Source: Aporrectodea caliginosa
Lineage: Eukaryota > Annelida > Clitellata > Crassiclitellata > Lumbricidae
Direction: 5' to 3'
NCBI GenBank assembly: GCA_020284085.1
Contig: JACEVL010000019.1
Coordinates: forward strand, 1,396,001 to 1,460,000
Length of the DNA: 64,000 nt
Part shown: positions 22,064 through 34,540 of the stretch, piece after piece
How positions within the stretch are numbered: the first letter of the stretch is position 1
How the letters are laid out: every line of letters starts with the position of its first letter
Made by a program: the position numbers and the translations under genes
The notes under the pieces: generated by a model
Seen by the model: the letters and a program-made list of their open reading frames with translations, nothing else
What the model was told of the DNA's origin: nothing
The model's database searches: none

Positions 22064-23120
22064 CAGGAAATGAAGAAGAAGGAGAAGGAGAAGAGGAGGA
22101 GAAAGAGAAGGAGAAGAAAGAGGGGAGGAGGAACGGATGGTGGAGGAGGAGAGGAGGAGAAGGAGAAGGAAGAGGAGGAACGGATGGAGGAGGAGAAGGA
22201 AGAGGAGAAGGAAGAGGAGAAGGAAGAGGAGAAGGAAGAGTAGAAGAAAGAGGAGAAGGAAGAGGAGAAGGAAGAGGGGAAGGAAGAGGAGAAGGAAGAG
22301 GATAAGGAGGAGAAGGAAGAGGGGAAGGAAGAGGAGAAGGAAGAGGAGAAGGAAGCGGAGAAGGAAGAGGGGAAGGAAGAGGATAAGGAAGAGGAGAAGG
22401 AGGAGAAGGAAGAGGAGAAGGAAGAGGAGAAGGAAGAGTAGAAGGAAGAGGAGAAGGAAGAGGAGAAGGAAGAGGGGAAGGAAGAGGATAAGGAAGAGGA
22501 TAAGGAGGAGAAGGAAGAGGAGAAGGAAGAGAAGGAAGAGGAGAAGGAAGAAGGAAGAGGAGAAGGAGGAGAAGGAAGAGGAGAAGGAAGAGGAGAAGGA
22601 AGAGGAGAAGGAAGAGGAGAAGGAAGAGGAGAAGGAAGAGGAGAAGGAAGAGGAGAAGGAGGATAATGAAGAGGAGAAAGAAGAGGAGAAGGAAGAGGAG
22701 AAGGAGAGAGGAGATGGAAGAGGAGAAGGAAGAGGAGAAGGAAGAGGAGATGGAAGAGGATAAGGAAGAGGATAAGGAAGAGGAGAAGGAAGAGGGAAGG
22801 AAGAGGATAAGGAAGAGGAGAAGGAAGAGGAGAAGGAAGAGGAGAAGGAGGAGGAGAAGGAAGAGGAGAAGGAAGAGGAGGAACGGATGGAGGAGGAGGA
22901 AATAGAGGCAATACGATTGGAAGAGGAAGGACAAGAGGAGGAAGAAGTAGAGAAGGAAGAAGAGGAGGAGGAGACGATGACGAGGAAAAGAGGAAGAAGT
23001 GGAAAAGCAGGAGCAGGAGAAGAAGGCAGACAAAGACGACGATGAGGCAGAAATAGAAGCTAGAGGAGGAGGAGGAGGAAGAAGAAGAGGAGAAGAGGAA
23101 CAGAAGTGGGAGAAATAAGA
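22064..23120. repeat. Polypurine tract of about 1 kb (GGAAGAGGAGAA units)
   Basis: The plus strand is almost exclusively A and G for about 850 bp (22068-22915), in 12-bp units near GGAAGAGGAGAA, and stays purine-rich to about 23120. Every frame on both strands is open over long stretches because of the composition. The receptor pre-mRNA would contain the complementary pyrimidine tract. Mirror-symmetric polypurine DNA of this length can form triplex (H-DNA). Confidence 0.9.
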
Positions 23121-23597
23121 GGAGAGTATCGAGAAATATGGAGCTAGAGCATTACGGAGAGATGCGGGGAGTGGTGCGCTCGGCAAGTCAGGTGAGAGAA
23201 GTTAAGAACCATCGGTGATTACTGATTAAACATACTACACGGAGTACATATCGTCCGAATATCAATGGCTGTTCTCTATCGACGCCGAGATCTCGTGCGT
23301 AGCTGAGATGTCTTGAAGATACGCCATCTGTCGAGAGAAAGCTAAGCGAAACAAAAACCGTTCATAAGAAACACGCACATACTCACCAACCCACCCATGC
23401 AGAACCACTCATACCACCCATCCAAAACTCATACACGCATGCACGCACACAGACGACAAAGGCTAATTAGGATTAAAAGACCCGGTCGATTCATTCCTAA
23501 ATTCAGTTCCATATAGGCCTATTAATTCTAATCCATTTCTTTATTAATACGTTTACTAAAACCACGTATAGGCCTATCACGCGCGCAAATTCAGTAC

Positions 23598-24515
23598 CTC
23601 ACTTCTCCTGTGGTCATACGCATAGTCGACGTAATTGTTGTGACATAATCACTTTATCATCCATCCTCCATTATCATCATCATCGTTATCATCATCGTTA
23701 TCATCATCTCCATCATCTCCAGAATCTCTACATTACCGACGATATCCACCATAGCCCCATGCGCTGTATCATGGATTTGACCTCACCTAGAATAATGACC
23801 TGACACCGAAACTGATCAAATCTTGCGTTCCCGATTTGATATAGCGCCAGCAATTAAGCCGGTCTCTGTGGCGCGGCTTTCGTGTCGCGCTAAGAAAACT
23901 CGAGAATTTACGCCGTGCTAGCATGCCAGGATTGCCAGCATATCGCTCATATAGGACCATGTAATCCGATGGGAGCCACATGGGACCCATCTAATGCATC
24001 TAATGCCCAAGGAAATGTTTACATTAGAAATGTGCATTAACACCTGAATCTGAAGCGCCAGTTGAATGTTCTTAAGGCATCAAATCATGCAAAGGCCAAG
24101 GACAGCAAATACAACTGAAACTAAAATGAATATTTTCAGGTAAAATAAATTCTGCTTAAAAGTTGACGTTCCGTACAAACGAAATATTGAAGCGGGATCT
24201 AAACGATGAAGCTCCAGTTTGACAATTCCAGAGAACTGCTTCAGTTCTATAGAACACTCTGAAGAGTAATCATTTAATTGTCTAGTTACAGGTTTAGAAG
24301 ATTAATTACGCACTTATTAATTAGATACTCATTTACTTACTTTTTTACTTACTTGCTTTTCTGCTTACTTACTTGCGATCAAGTGCTGACAGCAACGCCA
24401 AAGATGTATTCACTTCTCTTGTGGTCATATACGCATAGTCGACGTAATTGTTGTGGCTTTATCATCCATCCTCCATTATCATCATCGTCGTTATCATCAT
24501 CTCCATCATCTCCAT
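23598..24515. repeat. Direct duplication of about 110 bp, 0.8 kb apart
   Basis: The segment at 23598-23722 and that at 24409-24515 share CACTTCTCyTGTGGTCATA, then GCATAGTCGACGTAATTGTT, then a run of ATC-type repeats ending CTCCATCATCTCCA. The copies differ by small indels. Between them lies unassigned sequence plus the dispersed repeat at 23815-23915. Confidence 0.75.
23815..23915. repeat. Dispersed repeat family member, copy 2
   Basis: Contains TTGATATAGCGCCAGCAATT, then CCGGTCTCTGTGGCGCGGCT and TTCGTGTCGCGCTAAGAAAA. It aligns with copies at 11936-12035 and 51722-51822. It has the best-preserved body of the three. Confidence 0.55.
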
Positions 24516-24720
24516 TATATTAGCCAAACAAATCACATATACGCCTGTCTATATACTGCTTTGTATGCCTAGCTATCTCTTGTCTATCTGTCTATCTGTC
24601 TATCTGTCTGCTCTTTCTCGTTCTGCCCTTGTTCTGTCTTCTATGCATGGACGATTCACACTAATTTAAGTCTCCATCTTTATTACATTCTGCCTGATTC
24701 TCCCTTTCTTTCTTTTTTCT

Positions 24721-24751
24721 CTTTCTTTATCTCTCTCCCCTCCCTCCCTCC

Positions 24752-24786
<35 letters not shown>

Positions 24787-24870
24787 TCTGTCTCTCTCTC
24801 TCTGTCTCTCTCTGTCTCTCTCTCTCTCTGTCTCTCTCTCTCTTTCTGTCTCTCTCTCTTTCTCTCACCG
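24721..24870. repeat. Polypyrimidine CT/CTGT microsatellite
   Basis: CT-rich array with interspersed TCTGTCTC words. Related CT-type arrays continue at lower purity to about 25090. No coding sequence is credible here. Confidence 0.85.
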
Positions 24871-25374
24871 TCTCTTTCCGAGAACTTTCTTACTAGGACT
24901 TTGAAGAATACAAAATATGGTTGTCTCTCCTTCAGTCTTTCTGCCTCTTTGTCTCTTTCTCTGTGTGTCTCTCTCTCTTTCCATCTCTGTCAGTCTTTCT
25001 TCCACGCATGGATGAGCCACATTACGTATAGTATGGCTCTATTTCTCTGTCTTTCTCTTTGTCTCTCTGTCTCGGTCTCTCTTCCACTTGCAGCCTATAC
25101 ATCGACGGGGGTCAGCGGTTGCGAAGCTAACTTACGACGAGAGAGAAAGCTGGTCAAGGATGACCAGTAAATCTATCATTGTCGCTGCATCCTAATGCAA
25201 TGAAACTCTGACGAATGGGGTGAGACTGAGACGCACAAACAGACAGACAAAGAGAGAGACAGAGTGAAACAGAGACAGACAGAAACAGTGGCACTCAGAA
25301 GAGAGCCAGTGAAAGAGAAACATATGCACACATAGACAGAAGTCTGTCTGTGTTTATGTAGAATGCGAGAGACA

Positions 25375-25500
25375 GACAGACAGACAGAGACAGAGACAGA
25401 GATACAGACATATACAGACAGACATAGAATGAGACAGAGACAGACAAAGAGAAGAGATTCAGAAGCAGAGATATATAGACATATAGACACACAAAGAGAC
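25375..25500. repeat. GACA-type microsatellite
   Basis: Array of GACA and GAGACA words, the reverse-complement composition of the CT/CTGT arrays on the left. No gene. Confidence 0.8.
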
Positions 25501-25506
25501 AGGAAA

Positions 25507-25770
25507 ACAGAAGTACAGACAAATTATAATATATAATAATTAGTAAAGCAATTAAAAAACAGAAGTACAGACAAATTATAATATATAATAATTAGTAAAG
25601 CAATTAAAAAACAGAGATACAGACAAATTATAATAATTATATAATAATTAATAAAGCAATTAAAAACAGAGATACAGACAAATTATAATAATTATATAAT
25701 AATTAATAAAGCAATTAAAAAACAGAGGTACAGACACATTATAACATATAATAATTAATTAATAAAGCAA
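25507..25770. repeat. Tandem repeat of about 55-bp units (4-5 copies)
   Basis: Each unit runs AACAGAAGTACAGACAAATT, then ATAATATATAATAATTAGTA, then AAGCAATTAAAA. Later units replace AGAAGT with AGAGAT or AGAGGT and lengthen the AT part. Clear tandem duplication, no coding potential. Confidence 0.85.
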
Positions 25771-26497
25771 TAATACTACTAGTAATTTTACACCTGTAAC
25801 CATTTGCTGGTACTTCAGACGATGCGAGTGCGTTCGTGTGTCTGTGCGAGCATGTCGGCGTAAGATCACAGAGATGATGATCAATTGCTAATTAGCGGAT
25901 TCTGTCATTAGGAATATAATGCTGAAGGCAGAAGTACATCTCGCGACTCCCCTAAGGCCATACAAGAGCAATTAGACCAGCAACATGACCTTTCTACACA
26001 ACCACGAACACACATACACAGACATACAGGCACACTGTCAAAGAGAGAGACACACATACAGGCAACGTGTCCAGAGAAGAATGTTCTATGGCAACAATGA
26101 ATGACAGAGCAAATGCACCGCGTAACCTCATCACACGGATCAGTGCATTTCTATCCAATTAATCCTATAAAATTATGTTACTTTGATTCTCATCATCCAG
26201 CCAGTCTCCTTTTTTCTTTTATTTAACTAAATAATATATCTCTGTGTATAGGCCTATTATAATAACGATCGTATACTATTCTGAGTAAATCATCCCATTC
26301 ATCTATCAAGGCCAGTATCTTACATCAGATTAATAACATGGCCTTCAACATAGTTTCTTAACTGGCGCTCTATAAATATCAGTTCAAGACGATGTTGGAG
26401 CTTGAAAGTCACGTAACCAAAACTGAAATTACTCAATTTATGGTATATAAATATGGGATGCATTAGACTTTTATTATCTTTATTTCCATTCTTATAG

Positions 26498-26940
<443 letters not shown>

Positions 26941-27039
26941 CCTTGTATCTTCTATTGCTTCGGTGTCTAATGCACAAGGCATCAACTGATGGCGCTCCAA
27001 AGCCAAGCTGTAATCAGGTCAATATCCAGAAGATCAGTC

Positions 27040-27200
27040 CGTAAGACAGAGAGGCAGCCTATGATGGATGAGCAATTCGGAAAAGGCAAGTGTTAAGCCG
27101 AGAACCAAATGATATAAGTGACTGAGCAGAACGAACAGATACAGGGAGAGAGTTCCAAAATCTAGATCCAGCGACTGAAAAAGCTCGTTCACCAAGAACA
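27040..27200 (-). pseudogene. LINE C-terminal fragment
   Basis: The minus strand encodes ERAFSVAGSRFWNSLPVSVR followed by RLNTCLF, the FxVxGxxxWNxLP tail of CR1/L2-like LINE proteins. No other part of the element is recognisable in the flanks. Confidence 0.7.
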
Positions 27201-27478
27201 GTAACTGTTCAGACATGCATTTAACTTTTTTAAATCGTCGTTAAAATGTGGCGAATATAGCGGACCCTATCAGCTGGCTAACTTCGACAGAAAATCTAGA
27301 CAATAGCATCTACGATGATTTAGGAAAGAAAGTGCGATGTGAGAGCCAGATCAAGTATAGTCTCGGATAGTTCTATTAGCGACTTCGCAGATGGGTTCAG
27401 CTGGAATCGACTGCGGCACAATTCCTCTAAGACAGGATGTTTTTCTGGCGCTTGACCTCATAGAAACTGAACAGTCTA

Positions 27479-27790
27479 TAGTCTGTCTGTCTGTCTGTCT
27501 CACTTCTGTCTCTTTTCCTGTCTCTCAATCTGTCTCTCTGGCTCTCTGTCTGTCTGTCTGTCTGTGTCTCTGTCTCTGTCTTTCTATCTTATTCTGTCTC
27601 TCTGGCTCTCTCTGTCTTTGTCTCTGTTTTTCTCTCTGTCTCTGTCTTCATGCATCTCTTTATTCTCTTATATGTCTCTCTAGTGCAGCTGAGATCTCTA
27701 TCAGTCCATCTGTCTATGTCTCTGTCTTTCTCTCTTTCTCGAATTTCCTTCTCTGTCTGTCAGTCTCTTCCCCTTTCCCTCCGTCTCTCA
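27479..27790. repeat. CTGT/CTCT microsatellite
   Basis: Low-complexity TCTG and TCTC array with a few unique interruptions. The 187-codon open frame across it is compositional. Confidence 0.8.
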
Positions 27791-28379
27791 ATGGCCAACG
27801 TCGTGGGACTTGTAAAGTTGTCAAGACCAGCACTGCATGTGATCTTGCAAGTGCAGCTGAGATCTGTTTCCTGGTCCCTCGTGAAAGACTAGAATTGTCT
27901 GTTCCTCACAGTCTAACTATAAACCGAATTTCCTTCTACAATATCGTTCAGTAAACCATTCACCCATGGGAATCCGTCAACGCTTGCGCTTGCCTAAGCG
28001 TTTAAAAAGCCAAAACTTGAACCGTATACCATGCTATAGTAGGCCCTACTTCGAGACGACCACCACTTAATCACGGCGATCGTATCAGATTCAAACTCTT
28101 GTATCTTCTCTACGATCGCCTGAAGAACAACCCAGGTACCTTTGGTCTGCTTATTAAACATTCATGCACGTCGACTTCTGGACTTTATAAATGGGCATTC
28201 TCGATTTTCAGTTCATTGTATTGTACGTACACATTTGTGCATTGATACATATGTCTACAATCTACATCAATCATACATGCATCATACATCAACCATACAC
28301 TCATTCAATCAACAACTAACTTATAAACCTACAACGATAAATAGATTGGCATTCATATAGCCTGCACTTTGAAACATAT

Positions 28380-28565
28380 CGCACATATATCAGACATAGG
28401 CCTACATCAAACATACTTCAAGCATACATCCAAAATACATAAAACATACATCAAACTACATCAAACTTACATCAAACATACATCCAACATAGGCCTATAC
28501 ATCCAACATGTATCAAAAATACATCCAACATATTCCAACATACATATGCACATTGCACAAGCATA
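28380..28565. repeat. Degenerate ACATCAAACAT minisatellite
   Basis: About fifteen loosely matching copies of an 11-12 bp unit (ACATCAAACAT, ACATCCAACAT). TA microsatellites follow at about 28933-28970 and 29250-29310. Confidence 0.65.
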
Positions 28566-28930
28566 GCCTACATGAGCACTATCGTTCTAAGACCCAATCT
28601 GGCACTGACGAAGTACGCACTTTAGCTATTCTATATAGTTATATTTCTTTATAAAGTCTGCTACTGAAGCTGCTGCGTTCTAATTCACGGACCATTCTGC
28701 TCATAAATATTCATTAATTGGACTTGCGCACATGCGCCATTTATTGACACACACACACACGCGTACATATATATACGGTCATTCGTCATTCGACCAAATT
28801 GAACGAATTGACGAAATATAGACGTAACTAATGCTCTCCAAATATATCCCAATATATACCTCTGTCAATTCTCCCTTCAACCCACCCAACCCAATCATCC
28901 CTCGCCACGTAATAGATGAGCAAAAAGGCG

Positions 28931-28964
<34 letters not shown>

Positions 28965-29884
28965 TTATATATAAGTGCAGGCCACGAAAACTAACTCCGA
29001 CACAAAAGCTTTCACTTATATGCATTATATGCATATATGAATATATATTATATATACTAATACACAAGCACACACGACATATATACCTACAATACACAAA
29101 ACACATAGAATCTACGCCTACACACTGTAGGCCTATACGCAGATGCCACATAAGCATTGGTCTGTGCATGTATATCTACATATGTGTGGGCCTATATATA
29201 CAATGTACATTCTCGTTCAATACACATATATATCACACATATATCAAAATCTGTATATATATATATATTTATGTGATATATATATATGATATATATATAT
29301 ATGCTGGTGGTGTCGATACAATTTCTGTCGAGTTAAGTAGGCCTAATGCATTTGCGGTTCTCACGCAATCCATGATTCTGCAATTACACGCGACGGTTTA
29401 TTCTTCAGAAATATATATATAGGGGGTCTACATATACATACATACATATATATTTATATCTGCGTATATCTATATATACATATATAGTACACTATTACTG
29501 CTGCAGCACAATTGTATTTATGCCTGCATGCATGCATCATACGACCATGTATACTTAGAGTTTACATTATACGACCAAATTTAGAGTTGTACGTATAAAT
29601 GCTTGTAGTCACATCAGCGTCACAAATTAGGCAAGTCATTAATAGACAATGCAAATAATTATATGCACATCAACTGTAATCTAGGAATTTCTATAGCGCC
29701 ACTGTCATAATACTCAAGGCATCATCAGTCGATGATCGTAATTAATAATCAAAATCATTGGGAACACATATTCCAAGATGCACGTCGTCCGTTCAAAAGG
29801 AAGCCCAAGACGACACGGAAATAGCAGCATATATATATACTTATATATAAATTATATATATATATATAATATTATATATATTAT

Positions 29885-30075
29885 ATACGGAGGAAATGGT
29901 AAGTTTTGTTGAGATCTGAAAGCCGGAAAAGATTCGCAGAGTGGGCTTTTGCCAGAAGAGAGTTCCAGAGTCCAAGGTCAGAGACCGAAAAAGTGCGCCT
30001 ACTGAAGGATGTCGGAATAGTCCGATTAGGAAAGTAAGAAGACCTGCTTGAGTACGGAGCGGTCTTTGGAGTTTG
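29885..30075 (-). pseudogene. LINE C-terminal fragment (left duplicate)
   Basis: The minus strand encodes RTFSVSDLGLWNSLLAKAHS and then SANLFRLSDL, a LINE protein tail of the FSVxxxxLWNSL type. The same fragment occurs in the right duplicate at 43485-43650 with a few changes. It directly abuts another LINE 3' end at 30125. Confidence 0.65.
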
Positions 30076-30124
30076 GAGTCAGCAAACTGAAGATAATAAC
30101 GCTGATGAAATTCATTAATTCATT

Positions 30125-30715
30125 CATCCATTCAGAGCATTTATATAGCGCCTCTTCAAGAAGCTACTCAGAAGCGTTCCCGGCCCAACCACGACTAAAG
30201 AAAAAAGACTTGAGGGACTTGTAGAACCCTGCCAGTTGGCTCACAAGTAAAGAGCGGAGCTTAAGCGGGAGGTCATTCCAGGTGGAAGGTCCCACAACCG
30301 AAAAAGCACGGCGCTGCTTAATAGCCAAGCGTGCCCGTGGAACTAGGAGCTCACCACTCGTCGGAGAACGAAGTGCCCGACGCGCTGCAACGTCGGACAC
30401 TGGGCGGAAAAGATCACGCAAGTAAGATGGAGCACAGCCAAGAACGCAGCGAGAAACTACAGCAGCAGTGCGGTATGAGGTCCGCTGAGAGATAGGCAGC
30501 CAGTGCAACACATCACGTATGTATGCAGAGACAGGAGAGAACTTAGGAAGTCGTCCAATGAGACGAGCAGCCGAGCGTAGGACTCGATCTAGTCGCCCCA
30601 GAACCCCAAGAGGAAGGCCAGCAAGTAGAGAGCAACAGTTGTCAATTCGACTGGTAACAAAGGCGTGAACAAGGACCACGACCGCATCATGAGAGAGCGC
30701 TCATTTTTTCAGTCT
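30125..30715 (-). pseudogene. 5'-truncated CR1/L2-like LINE, left duplicate
   Basis: Reading leftward from 30679, about 170 codons remain open: SRIDNCCSLLAGLP, RDVLHWLPI, APSYLRDL, VVGPSTWNDLP and a short tail ending at a stop near 30164. These blocks form the C-terminal part of LINE reverse transcriptase proteins. The 3' end follows as GGCGCTATATAAATGC and a GAATG-type tail (30120-30150). The upstream finger, endonuclease and catalytic domains are missing, as expected of 5' truncation during target-primed reverse transcription. Confidence 0.85.
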
Positions 30716-30943
30716 TGTGTATAAACAATGCAGTAATTTAAGTATCGGTAATATCTGTTCATATTTTGGAGTTTTATTAATGGCTCTGATGATCTGGCCA
30801 AGGTATTTTTGACTCTTTGAAGCTTCATTCAGTTAGCTTTAGAAATGCCAGTAAAAGCCAATAGCAGTAGACGAGACGGCTGGATTATTATAGGGCCTGT
30901 ATACCTTATTTCTGTTATTTCCACATATATTATTATGCAAATA

Positions 30944-30946
<3 letters not shown>

Positions 30947-30978
<32 letters not shown>

Positions 30979-31020
30979 CGCGATGTCACTGTATAATAGA
31001 CTGCAGTGACATCGCGCTGC
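30947..31020. repeat. GT microsatellite plus perfect 17-bp hairpin (left duplicate)
   Basis: About 28 bp of GT run into a perfect inverted repeat: GCAGCGCGATGTCACTG at 30975-30991, its complement at 31004-31020, and a 12-nt loop. In the right duplicate the GT array is about three times longer but the hairpin is identical (44646-44691). Confidence 0.9.
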
Positions 31021-32374
31021 ATACAAATAAAAACTATTTGCATATTATGACACTTGCTGCTAGAGTTTTGCAGCTCACGAGTAGACGGGAAAGGAGGTTT
31101 GCACTCTATATATGCCAGGGTCACATGTAAGTGTCTAGTACCAAGTGGCCAAAACACTTGGAATAAACGGAATCATGGAAGGTCATAATACATACCACGT
31201 TGTGTTCCCAAATGGAATACAGCATATACATATGTATTACACTTATAACTATAGCACCTTTTAATTGCTTCACGGAAGCGCTGTATGGTATATAAAATGG
31301 AATTTGGCCTGTCTAACTTTGCCTCTGGTGAACGTCGCTCATTTGTTCGTTTTCCAATGGAGCTAAAAGAATGATCGAACGAGTATAGCCTAAACGTGTA
31401 CGAACCAATGCACTCCAGAAAATGAACGAATGAGAAACTGAATGAACCGACAAAAGAAATACACAAACGAACAAATGAATGAACGAATGTATAAAAATGC
31501 CAATATCCTCTATCTTATCTCTCTGGCAATAGGATTCGGAATTTTACTTGGCATCTCAGGACAACTTATCTGACTTGACGCAGCACTCATGAATAACCTG
31601 GTGCTCTGCGCTTAGCTTTAGAGTAGCGCGCTATAAATTTGCAGTTTACGTTTAAGATCAATTACGAACAAACAAACAAATGAACGAAAGATTGATTGAA
31701 AGTACGAACGGATAAATTACATAGCTGCCTTGATTGTGCGAATCAGAAGCTGAAGTAATAAACTAGACATTTATAGAGAAAGCCTCCTATAGTCCCATGT
31801 GTAACAAGGGAGAGGTCCTCATTTGCTGTTCTGCGGTCAGTTAGTCCGCAATTGACAACAACCAAAGTCCTGGATAGTACTTGGCTGTGCGTGCGTGAGT
31901 GCTCTAAGGCAAGCGTATGGCCTCGATTTCACTCATTTCCAATGAATTGATCGGTTGAGATCATTCAACATCGCCACCCAATTGTTAATAGGCGCCACCC
32001 ATTTAAAGTGTCTTAAAAGTCCCCGTGTAAAGATTAAAGAACCTCACAAAAGGCGCTTTGTTTTCAGAACGTAAACGAGTAATTCGTCTTAGGAAACCTT
32101 TCTGTATATTAGGGTGCTCCAAATTATAATGTATTTTAAAAAGTTCCAAAAAGTACTGCTCCACGGCGATTTTCCCATTCCATTTATCACTTTGTTCAAC
32201 TGTACCAATTTTCAGACCAATTGAAAAAGGTTAAGCCTTGCCCCCGACACAAAGATGTTAGAATATGTGAAAATATGTGAATTTGCTTAAAAATTTGCAA
32301 TATCATGGAGAAAAAACATAATTATTTTCATGATGATTAACTTCTTTTGGGAACTATTGTATGCAGAGGTGTAG

Positions 32375-32490
32375 TATTGGTACTTGTACTTGTACTCAAG
32401 TGCAACTTGAGTACAGTCTTTAAGTACTTGAACTTGTACTGGAGACCTAAGTACTTGTACTCGTACTTGAGACCTAAGTACTTGGACACA
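32375..32490. repeat. Subterminal GTACTTG repeat cluster, left end of the hAT element
   Basis: Repeated words GTACTTGTACTC and GAGACCTAAGTACTTG. A second cluster in the same orientation lies at 33830-33950 near the other end. Clustered short motifs near hAT ends are known transposase binding sites in several families; the role here is inferred. Confidence 0.7.
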
Positions 32491-32572
32491 AATGACATTT
32501 CCACAGGCACTCGGACACTTTACCAGTAAGCTTTGTCTTTCCTTTAAGTCATTAATTCTTACGTTCTGAATA

Positions 32573-33780
32573 TTGGATTTTTGGCAGTTCTGTATGGACC
32601 GCATCTTGATCAGAATTTCTTCCGGTTGTCTTGCTAAAATAGCGGCCACGGACGGTGATAATGCTAACAATAGAAATACTAATATTCCTAGAGCGGTTAA
32701 GTTTGGTTATGATAATTTCACTCTCAAGGGAAATGCTACTTCTGCTGAGTGTAAGTTTGTAGTGAGAAAACTATCATTTCAGAAAACAACTGGCACAACA
32801 TCAAACTTTGTTAAACACTTGCAAAGACTCCATACGGAGAGGTGAGCAGTGACTAACAAATCATTTAAACTCTATCGAGTAATGTAAATGTAATTCGTCG
32901 ATCTTTCTCAGCACCATACGAGAGTCGCGAAAGGGAAACCAGCTTATTCACAGAAATAATGCATTGTATGAATTGTATTATAGGACTTCTAGCAATAAAC
33001 CACGGAACCTATGGCTTATACATGGAATTCATGTGTGAATGGGGCTCACTTGTGAAAATTGTGAGTTTTCTTTGTTCCTCTGTGTTCTATGTTCCTCTTG
33101 AAAAAGGCGTCCGCTGCGTGTGCGAGATGGTGCATATAGCTCTGTTAAGGAAACACTGTCATCTGTTTCGAAACGCGCTTAGTTAGGCCACTTAGGTAGT
33201 CATTTGCGAATCACTTTTCTGTTTTACGTAAAACGCTAATTAAGGCATTTTCTTTGTGTTGCTCCAATAGTCAAAGACTGCCTACAACTAGTATGTTCTT
33301 ATTTAATGTGTGGAGATATGATTATGTCTTATGTGAATGAGACCACATCAAGTTTCTTTGGCAGTGGTGGAGCAGGTGCTACACAAGCGTCTCATTTTGG
33401 CGCTACAACCACAGATACAGTTGCAGCAACCGAAACTGCAGACCTCATGCGTCAAGAATGTCTAAGCTATTTGGTCACTACTGTACACGATCTTCTGTGA
33501 AACCGAGCACCTTATCATCACAAGACTAGTGACAACCTAGTTGAATATCAGAGGCCATGATGACTTTGATGAAATTGATTGTGTGGACGTTTGGAATGCA
33601 GCAAAACTGTTCTTGACAAACCAGCGTTTAAAGTTGTGAGTGTGCCTGCATCTATCGCTCCGGTTGAAAGTGTGTTTAGTTTAATATTAAAACAGTTTCG
33701 ATCGAATCTGAGCGACAAGATACTCACATCCATTGTATTTCTCAAAAAAAAGCAAAATTATAAAAGAGTGCATGTGGCAA
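32573..33780 (+). pseudogene. hAT transposase remnants (BED finger and C-terminal dimerisation region)
   Basis: Two parts of a hAT transposase survive. At about 32690-32840 a BED-type DNA-binding finger reads GTTSNFVKHLQRLH, with the two histidine-side ligands present but the second cysteine of CxxC replaced (ECKFVV). At about 33615-33765 the C-terminal hAT dimerisation motif reads VPASIAPVESVFS followed by LSDKILTSIVFLKKK. Between them only short open pieces remain (for example about 33306-33500). Full hAT transposases usually have about 600-700 residues with an RNase H-like core; most of that core is absent or unreadable here. The protein cannot be functional as assembled. Confidence 0.82.
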
Positions 33781-34540
33781 TACACCATTGCTTTGTCAAG
33801 GAAGTAAATCCTTGTTCTTGCAGTAGCCATGTGTACTTGTACTCGCACTTGTACTCGAGACCTTAGTACTTATACTCGTACTTGTACTTGATACTTAAGT
33901 ATTTGTACAGGTACTTAAGACCTCAGTACTTGTATCTGTACTTGCAACCTTTCATGTTCTGACCAATGAATATGAAACATATTAGTTTTTTCATATATAC
34001 TTAAATATCGGTAAATTGTGTTTTCAACCGAAAAATTGCGAATATTTTTAAAATTTCATCGTGCTGGGGGCAAGGCTTAGCCTTAATGTAAAAGCCTAAA
34101 ATTTGGATTTTTAGACTCATCTGCATGAGACGCATGGAAAAATGCCCGGGGAGCAATGAATTTTCAACTTTTATTTTTCTGGAGCACCCTACTGTATATC
34201 CAGTTTAGTAAATCCGACGAAAATCGAGTGAAACGTTAAATTTACATCAACATCACCATGCTCGTTGTTCACACGCTGAACATCACCATATCTAGCCTAC
34301 ACTAATTTCCAGCTTTAACAGAGAGACCCATGTGTACGAATAACTTTACCAGGGTCGCAAAGTAGAGTCTGCTCAGTAGATTCTAACCCGCAGTTGTTTA
34401 TCACAGGCTAAATGTGCTACCGAATGGACCTCTGTGTCGCAAACACTGAAGTTGATCCGGAGAAATAGAATCGATGGCGTTGTCTATGTAACCCAATGAG
34501 AGAAGCAATTAGAAAAAAGTCGGCTGACAGTTCTGGGGTT

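Larger units (their letters stand above)
32110..34191 (+). mobile_element. hAT transposon, 2082 bp, inserted in the left duplicate only
   Basis: Perfect 12-bp terminal inverted repeats (TAGGGTGCTCCA at 32110 and its complement ending 34191) are flanked by an exact 8-bp duplication, CTGTATAT (32102-32109 and 34192-34199). The right duplicate has a single CTGTATAT at 45792-45799 with continuous flanks, so it is the empty site. A second inverted pair lies inside the ends (AAGCCTTGCCCCC near 32236 and its complement near 34065). Clusters of GTACTTG words lie about 270 bp from each end. The interior carries transposase remnants. Length and decay suggest an internally deleted, non-autonomous copy. 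Confidence 0.95.

Noticed and set aside
21844..23186. Open frames up to 387 codons on both strands
   Set aside because: Produced by the purine-only tract; S/F/L/P and E/K/R/G runs with no domain.
13060..25500. CRISPR-like arrays
   Set aside because: All regular arrays here are contiguous tandem repeats without unique spacers, in an intron-containing animal locus.
27391..27954. 187-codon frame rich in L, S and C
   Set aside because: Mostly CTGT/CTCT microsatellite; no signal or domain that survives outside the repeat.
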